Below, in pieces: positions 25,946 through 30,065 of a DNA stretch of 30,065 nt (its first letter is position 1; each line of letters begins with the position of its first letter). Below the pieces are notes generated by a model. That model saw only the letters and a program-made list of their open reading frames with translations, searched no databases and was not told where the DNA came from. This stretch comes from Anaeromyxobacter_A sp035636195 (GTDB taxonomy: Bacteria; Myxococcota; Myxococcia; Myxococcales; Anaeromyxobacteraceae), in NCBI GenBank assembly GCA_035636195.1, contig DASPZP010000021.1, positions 1 through 30,065 of the forward strand, in the 5' to 3' direction. The position numbers and the translations under genes were made by a program.

Positions 25946-27145
25946 ATGCGCAGCGTGAGCATCCGCAGCAAGCTGGTGGTGGCGGTCGTCCTCATCCTCG
26001 GCGCGTCGGGGGCCGCGAGCGCGCTGCTCGTCCGCAGCCTCTACGGGCGCGCCGTGCGCGCGGCCTCGGAGGACGCCCTGCGCAGCGCCTCGACCGCGTA
26101 CGAGGACCTCGAACGCAACGACGTCGAGAAGCTCTCCACCGCGCTCGACGTGCTCGTCGGCAACGCGGCCATCCGCGACGCCTTCGCCGCGCGCGATCGC
26201 GATCGCCTGCTCGCCGCGACGGCGGCCATCCACCAGACGCTCAAGGCAGAGCACGGCATCGGGCACTGGAACTTCATCGAGCCGGAGACGCGCAAGATGT
26301 TCTTCCGCGTCCACCTGCCGAACAAGTTCGGCGACACCATCGAGCGGCAGGGACTGCAGCGCGCGATGGCGCGCCAGGAGACCTCCGCCGGCAAGGAGCT
26401 CGGCAAGAGCGAGTTCGCGCTGCGGGTCGCGCGGCCGTTCCTGGCCGACGGCAAGGTCATCGGGTACATCGAGCTCGGCGAGGGCATCCAGCACTTCCTG
26501 GGTCGGATGAAGGCCCAGACCGGCAACGACTTCGCCATGTTCATCGCGAAGAAGTTCATCGACCAGGGCGAGTGGGCCCGCACGCGCGGCAGCGAGCGCA
26601 ACAGCTGGGACGATTGGACGGACGTGGTGGTGGTGAACAGCACCACCCAGGACTCCATCGTCGATGCTTCCGCCGTCGCCGGCTCCACCGCCGCGGGCCA
26701 GATCCTGGGTGAGGACGAGCGCGCGAGCTCCATGTTCGTGCGCGGCGTGGTGCCCGTCCGCGACGCCTCCGGGGTGGTGGTGGGTGGCCTGGTCGTGCGC
26801 CACGACATCACGGCCCTCAACAACGGCATGCGCGCGAGCCTGCTCCTCGCGCTCGGGCTCCTCGTGGGGCTGGCCCTCGTCGCCTCCGCCCTCATCTACC
26901 TCATCGTCGAGCGGCTCATCTTCGGGCGCCTGCGCCGGATGACGGGGGCGATGGAGGACCTCTCCGTGCGCCTCGCGGGCGGAGACTACGGCGTGGGCAA
27001 GGCGGTGGTGGCCACGAGCGACGACGAGATCGGTCGCTTCGAGAAGTTCTTCGGGGAGTTCCTGGTGCTGGTGGGGAACACGCTCCGGTCGCTCGCCGAC
27101 CGCAAGCAGGCGGCCCGCCAGGTCGGGCGGCCCCCCGCGGCCTGA
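25946..27145 (+). CDS. dCache-type receptor with HAMP and no output domain
   Basis: 399 residues. A membrane segment (VVAVVLILGASGAASALLV) is followed by a periplasmic sensor of about 260 residues resembling the dCache_3 family: IGHWNFIEPETRKMFFRVHL, then KFGDTI and GYIELGEG. A second membrane segment (LLLALGLLVGLALVASALIY) leads to a HAMP-like region (ERLIFGRLRRMTGAMEDLSV) and a short helical end. There is no kinase, methyl-accepting or GGDEF domain after the HAMP. It is the last gene of the roadblock operon, which suggests that ligand signals pass to the roadblock proteins. An AGGAG lies just before the ATG. Confidence 0.82.
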   Translation: MRSVSIRSKLVVAVVLILGASGAASALLVRSLYGRAVRAASEDALRSASTAYEDLERNDVEKLSTALDVLVGNAAIRDAFAARDRDRLLAATAAIHQTLKAEHGIGHWNFIEPETRKMFFRVHLPNKFGDTIERQGLQRAMARQETSAGKELGKSEFALRVARPFLADGKVIGYIELGEGIQHFLGRMKAQTGNDFAMFIAKKFIDQGEWARTRGSERNSWDDWTDVVVVNSTTQDSIVDASAVAGSTAAGQILGEDERASSMFVRGVVPVRDASGVVVGGLVVRHDITALNNGMRASLLLALGLLVGLALVASALIYLIVERLIFGRLRRMTGAMEDLSVRLAGGDYGVGKAVVATSDDEIGRFEKFFGEFLVLVGNTLRSLADRKQAARQVGRPPAA

Positions 27146-27197
27146 TCGGCGGCGACGCCGCGGCCGTCGGTCGCTGGCGCGCGCGCCACCCCGGCCC

Positions 27198-27203
27198 TAC
27201 CAT
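27198..27203 (+). promoter_or_regulatory. -10-like TACCAT six bases before the RimK-like start codon
   Basis: TACCAT is followed by CGGCCG and the GTG start of the ATP-grasp gene, with no Shine-Dalgarno in between. This fits a leaderless transcript. No clear -35 is seen. Confidence 0.4.
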
Positions 27204-27209
27204 CGGCCG

Positions 27210-28121
27210 GTGCACCTCACCGTCCTGAGCCGCTCGGCCGCCATCTACACCACCCACCGGCTCGCGGAGGCGGGGCGCGAGCGCGGCCACCGGGTGCGGG
27301 TGCTCGACCCCATCCAGGTCGAGATGGGCCTGGGCGGCACCACCCCCGCGCTCTTCTACCGACGCGGCCGGTTCCCCCGCACCGACGTGGTCGTGCCGCG
27401 CATCAGGCTGTCGATCAACCAGTATGGCCTCGCGGTCGTGAACCAGCTCCAGCTGCAGGGGGTGCCGGTGCTGAACGGCGCGCAGGCCATCTCCGCCTCG
27501 CGCAACAAGATGCGCTGCCTGCAGCTCCTCGCCGGCAACGGCATCGGGGTGCCGCTCACGGTCATGGCGAGCGACGCGTCGGGGCTGAAGGAGATGGTGA
27601 AGCACGTGGGTGGGCTGCCGGTGCTGGTGAAGCTCCTCGCGCAGAGCGAGAAGACCGGGCTCATGATCTGCGAGACCTTGCAGTCGCTCGAGGCCGCGCT
27701 GGAGGCCATCCTCGGCCTGGGGCAGAACATCGTCGTTCAGCAGTACGTGAAGGGTGCGCGCGGGCGCGACCTGCGCGTGTTCGTGGTGGGCGGCAAGGTG
27801 GTGGCCGCGCTGCGGCGGCGGCCGCAGGTGGGCCGCTTCGCCCGCACGCTCGCGCGGGGCGCCCGCTTCGAGGCCTGCCGGCTGCCGGAGGAGGATGCCC
27901 GGGTGGCGGTCGAGACGGCGCGGGTGGTGGGGCTCGAGGTCTGCGCGGTCGACATGCTGGAGGTGAAGGGAGGGCCGCTCGTGTTCGAGGTGAACAGCTC
28001 ACCCGGCATCCGCGAGGCGGAGGAGGCCTGCGGGGTGGACGTGGCGGCGGCAGTGGTGGTGCGAGCCGAGGAGCTCGTCCAGGCTGCCCACCCGGCGCGG
28101 CGCGCGGCGGGCCGCCCGTGA
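27210..28121 (+). CDS. RimK-like ATP-grasp ligase
   Basis: 303 residues, matching RimK in length and layout. The N-terminal domain (VLSRSAAIYTTHRLAEAGRE) is followed by NGAQAISASRNKMRCLQLLA, the conserved entry to the ATP-grasp fold. The ATP-grasp part has GLPVLVKLL with the ATP-binding Lys, the loop IVVQQYVKGARGRDLRVFVV, and the metal-binding VCAVDMLEVKGGPLVFEVNS. RimK adds glutamate to ribosomal protein S6; relatives make other amide bonds. The substrate is unknown here because rpsF is not adjacent. The start is GTG without Shine-Dalgarno. It stands between the receptor operon and the DsbD-alpha-like gene. Confidence 0.88.
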   Translation: MHLTVLSRSAAIYTTHRLAEAGRERGHRVRVLDPIQVEMGLGGTTPALFYRRGRFPRTDVVVPRIRLSINQYGLAVVNQLQLQGVPVLNGAQAISASRNKMRCLQLLAGNGIGVPLTVMASDASGLKEMVKHVGGLPVLVKLLAQSEKTGLMICETLQSLEAALEAILGLGQNIVVQQYVKGARGRDLRVFVVGGKVVAALRRRPQVGRFARTLARGARFEACRLPEEDARVAVETARVVGLEVCAVDMLEVKGGPLVFEVNSSPGIREAEEACGVDVAAAVVVRAEELVQAAHPARRAAGRP

Positions 28122-28173
28122 ATCTTTGCCAGCCCGGCGCGTCCTCTGCTATGGGGCGGGGCGGAGGACCACC

Positions 28174-28617
28174 ATGACGCGTCTCGACGCTTGCACCGCC
28201 GCCGCCCTGGCCGCACTCGCGATCGTCGCCGCGCCCGCGCGCGCCGCCGATCCCGGCGCCGAGGCGGCCCGGGCCTACACGGTCGAGACGGGCGCCTCCA
28301 CCTCGGCCGTGAAGCTGGGCGAGCCGGGCAAGCTGGTGGTGGTCATCAAGCCCATCGCGCCCGGCTGGCACGTCCACCCCCAGGCGCCGCTCAAGATTCG
28401 CTTCGCAGCGCCCGCCGCGCTGAAGCTCGACAAGCCCGAGCTCTCTCGCCGCGACGTGGTCGACCCCAAGGCCGACGCGCCCCGCTTCGAGACCAGCTTC
28501 GTCGCGTCCCAGCCCGGCGCGCAGGACGCCAAGGCGAGCCTGGACTTCTTCATCTGCAGCGACGCCGCCTGCGTGAAGCAGGAGAAGATCGTGTCCATTC
28601 CGGTCACCGTGAAGTGA
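28174..28617 (+). CDS. Secreted DsbD-alpha-like (thiol-disulfide partner) domain protein
   Basis: 147 residues from the ATG at 28174, which has GGAGG six bases upstream. A signal peptide (TRLDACTAAALAALAIVAAP ending ARA) precedes an immunoglobulin-like domain. The segment PGWHVHPQAPLKIRFAAP and the end FFICSDAACVKQEKIVSIPV resemble the N-terminal domain of DsbD, whose two cysteines pass electrons to periplasmic DsbC and CcmG; here Cys128 and Cys133 could be that pair. DsbD's membrane part is absent, so this is a stand-alone domain. The function is inferred from this likeness only. Its stop overlaps the next start (GTGA). Confidence 0.65.
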   Translation: MTRLDACTAAALAALAIVAAPARAADPGAEAARAYTVETGASTSAVKLGEPGKLVVVIKPIAPGWHVHPQAPLKIRFAAPAALKLDKPELSRRDVVDPKADAPRFETSFVASQPGAQDAKASLDFFICSDAACVKQEKIVSIPVTVK

Positions 28618-29351
28618 GGACGCTCTATGGGGTCAACCCCGTCCGCGAGCTCTTGCGGGCGGGAGGGGAGGGGCTCTCCGAGCTGTGGCTCCTCGAGGGG
28701 GGCGACCGCGCCCGGGCCTTCGCCGACCTGGCCCGGCTCGCTCGCGAGCAGGGCGCCAAGGTGCGCGAGGCGCCGCGGGAGCGCCTCGATCGCCTGTCGG
28801 GGACGGACCGCCACCAAGGCGTGGTGGCGGTGGTCGCCGACTACCGCTACCGCGAGCTGGACGAGCTCCTCGCGGCCGCCGCCGAGTCAGCTCCGCCGCT
28901 GCTGGTGGTCCTCGACGGGATCGAGGACCCGCACAACCTGGGCGCCATCATCCGCTCGGCCCACGCGCTCGGGGCACACGGCGTGGTCATCCCGAAAGAC
29001 CGGGCGGTCGGCATCACGGCCGTGGCCGCGAAGGCCTCGGCCGGCGCGGTCGAGCACTGCCCGGTGGCGCGGGTGACGAACCTCTCGCAGGCGCTGGAGA
29101 AGGTGAAGCAGGCGGCCATCTGGACCGTCGCCCTGGCCGCCGACGGCGACGACGAGCTCACCGAAGTCGACCTGACCCTCCCGACCGCCCTGGTCATCGG
29201 CTCGGAGGGGGCCGGGATCCGGCCCCTCGTGCGCCGCACCTGTGACCGCGCCGCCCGCATCCCCATGCACGGAAAGGTGGGCAGCCTCAACGCCTCCACC
29301 TCGGCGGCGATCGTCCTCTACGAGGCGCTGCGGCAGCGCCGGGCACGCTGA
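28614..29351 (+). CDS. rlmB: RlmB/TrmH-family 23S rRNA 2'-O-ribose methyltransferase
   Basis: 245 residues, the usual length for RlmB, which methylates G2251 of 23S rRNA from S-adenosylmethionine. The N-terminal substrate-binding domain begins TLYGVNPVRELLRAG. The SPOUT knot motifs are all present: LDGIEDPHNLGAIIRSAHAL, VIGSEGAGIRPLVRR and IPMHGKVGSLNASTSAAIVL. The GTG start overlaps the stop of the DsbD-alpha-like gene. Distinguishing RlmB from other TrmH paralogues by eye is not certain, but the N-terminus favours RlmB. The tRNA-tuf operon promoter begins 21 bases after its stop. Confidence 0.88.
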   Translation: MRTLYGVNPVRELLRAGGEGLSELWLLEGGDRARAFADLARLAREQGAKVREAPRERLDRLSGTDRHQGVVAVVADYRYRELDELLAAAAESAPPLLVVLDGIEDPHNLGAIIRSAHALGAHGVVIPKDRAVGITAVAAKASAGAVEHCPVARVTNLSQALEKVKQAAIWTVALAADGDDELTEVDLTLPTALVIGSEGAGIRPLVRRTCDRAARIPMHGKVGSLNASTSAAIVLYEALRQRRAR

Positions 29352-29372
29352 AAAGCGTGGTCGCCACGGCGC

Positions 29373-29401
29373 TTGACAAGCCGCCGAGAGGGGGCTAGAA
29401 C
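29373..29401 (+). promoter_or_regulatory. tRNA-tuf operon promoter
   Basis: A perfect TTGACA (29373-29378), a 17-base spacer and TAGAAC (29396-29401), followed by a GC-rich discriminator (CCGCCGCTC). Such discriminators are typical of stringently controlled stable-RNA promoters. It lies about 80 bases before the first tRNA. Confidence 0.8.
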
Positions 29402-29483
29402 CCGCCGCTCTACGTGGGTCGTAGGGCGGTACGGATCTGTGTTTCGAGTCGAGTTTACGGCCGCTCCGGTCGCGGTCGATCGG

Positions 29484-29559
29484 GCTGGCGTAGCTCAGTT
29501 GGTAGAGCAGCTGCCTTGTAAGCAGCAGGTCGCGGGTTCGAGTCCCACCGCCAGCTCCA
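29484..29559 (+). tRNA. tRNA-Thr (anticodon TGT)
   Basis: 76 bases with encoded CCA. The acceptor stem is GCTGGCG/CGCCAGC, the anticodon stem GCTGC/GCAGC surrounds CTTGTAA, and the T loop is TTCGAGT. First of the four tRNAs before tuf. Confidence 0.97.
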
Positions 29560-29599
29560 TTTCACGGATGGCGGAGGGCAGGGCGAGAGAGAAAGAGTC

Positions 29600-29685
29600 G
29601 GAGGGGTTCCCGAGCGGCCAAAGGGAGCAGACTGTAAATCTGCCGGCTTACGCCTTCGGTGGTTCAAATCCACCCCCCTCCACCA
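29600..29685 (+). tRNA. tRNA-Tyr (anticodon GTA)
   Basis: 86 bases with encoded CCA and a long class II variable arm. The acceptor stem is GGAGGGG/CCCCTCC, and the anticodon stem GCAGA/TCTGC surrounds CTGTAAA. Confidence 0.97.
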
Positions 29686-29707
29686 AGTGTCACAGGAGCC
29701 TAGACGT

Positions 29708-29786
<79 letters not shown>

Positions 29787-29814
29787 GTGAGGACGGTCGA
29801 ACCGGAAAGGAAAG

Positions 29815-29890
29815 GCCCTCTTAGCTCAGTCGGCAGAGCGCGTCCTTGGTAAGGACGAGGTCTCCAGTTCGATCCTGGAAGAGGGCTCCA
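29815..29890 (+). tRNA. tRNA-Thr (anticodon GGT)
   Basis: 76 bases with encoded CCA. The acceptor stem is GCCCTCT/AGAGGGC, and the anticodon stem CGTCC/GGACG surrounds TTGGTAA. It lies 38 bases upstream of the tuf start. Confidence 0.97.
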
Positions 29891-29928
29891 GCTTCAGCAG
29901 CGCGGCACGAGGACACCGGGGAGCGCAC

Positions 29929-30065
29929 ATGGCCAAGGAAAAGTTCGAGCGCAACAAGCCGCACGTGAACGTGGGGACGATCGGTCACGTGGACCACGGG
30001 AAGACGACGCTGACGGCCGCGATCACGAAGGTGATGGCGGCGAAGGGCCTGGCGTCGTTCATGGC
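29929..30065 (+). CDS. tuf: Elongation factor Tu, partial (3' end beyond window)
   Basis: The first 45 codons of EF-Tu: MAKEKFERNKPHVNVGTIGH followed by the P-loop region VDHGKTTLTAAI. EF-Tu with GTP brings aminoacyl-tRNA to the ribosome. The ATG follows GGGGAGCGCAC, with GGGGAG as ribosome site. It is co-transcribed with the four upstream tRNAs, the same Thr-Tyr-Gly-Thr-tuf order as the tufB operon of E. coli. The gene continues past the right edge. Confidence 0.98.
   Translation, partial: MAKEKFERNKPHVNVGTIGHVDHGKTTLTAAITKVMAAKGLASFM

Overview
The window is very GC-rich DNA from what looks like a myxobacterium of the Anaeromyxobacter type (Myxococcota, the former Deltaproteobacteria). This rests on strong G/C third-position codon bias, an NtrC-type sigma-54 activator, roadblock/LC7 and DUF4388 proteins, two GGDEF proteins, and a Thr-Tyr-Gly-Thr tRNA cluster running into tuf. 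The genus is an inference. It reads as ordinary chromosome: no insertion sequence, phage, CRISPR array or rRNA is visible. Once short and edge-truncated genes are counted, no gene-free stretch exceeds about 300 bases.

Layout. 1-1206 (-) is the N-terminal part of an ABC permease cut by the window edge. 1280-4542 holds a secreted trypsin-like protease, a small exported protein, a dCMP deaminase and a CapA-type lipoprotein. 4644-8740 is a signalling block: a kinase-like protein translationally coupled to a sigma-54 response regulator, convergent with a hybrid kinase/receiver/GGDEF protein. At 8975-9196 lies a small gene that a standard gene finder would miss: a glutaredoxin-like protein with an in-frame TGA exactly at the active-site cysteine, preceded by a perfect Shine-Dalgarno and a near-consensus sigma-54 promoter. 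It is a strong selenoprotein candidate. 9272-13038 holds a membrane TPR-like protein, tRNA-Leu(CAA), a small basic protein, an FmdB-type zinc ribbon, a protein with a hexanucleotide-repeat tail and a HEAT-like membrane protein.

13153-16642 is an iron operon: fur (Fur box at its start), feoB, a small eight-cysteine protein and a DtxR-type regulator fused to a FeoA-like domain, most of them joined by overlapping start and stop codons. 16736-19323 is an ftsB-like gene coupled to a membrane GAF-GGDEF protein. Then follow a PIN-PhoH ATPase, a DUF493 protein, a diacylglycerol-kinase-like protein (-) and dnaK. 24628-27145 is a compact three-gene set: DUF4388-roadblock, roadblock-like, and a dCache-HAMP receptor without output domain. 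A RimK-like ATP-grasp ligase, a DsbD-alpha-like secreted domain coupled to an RlmB/TrmH methyltransferase, and the tRNA-tuf operon end the window.

Two themes cut across the genes. First, three signalling proteins have eroded or missing catalytic parts (kinase without a recognisable ATP site, hybrid kinase without its histidine, receptor without output), so signalling here probably relies on partner proteins. Second, several genes lack a Shine-Dalgarno and have a TAnnnT hexamer 6-9 bases before the start codon, which suggests leaderless or nearly leaderless mRNAs.
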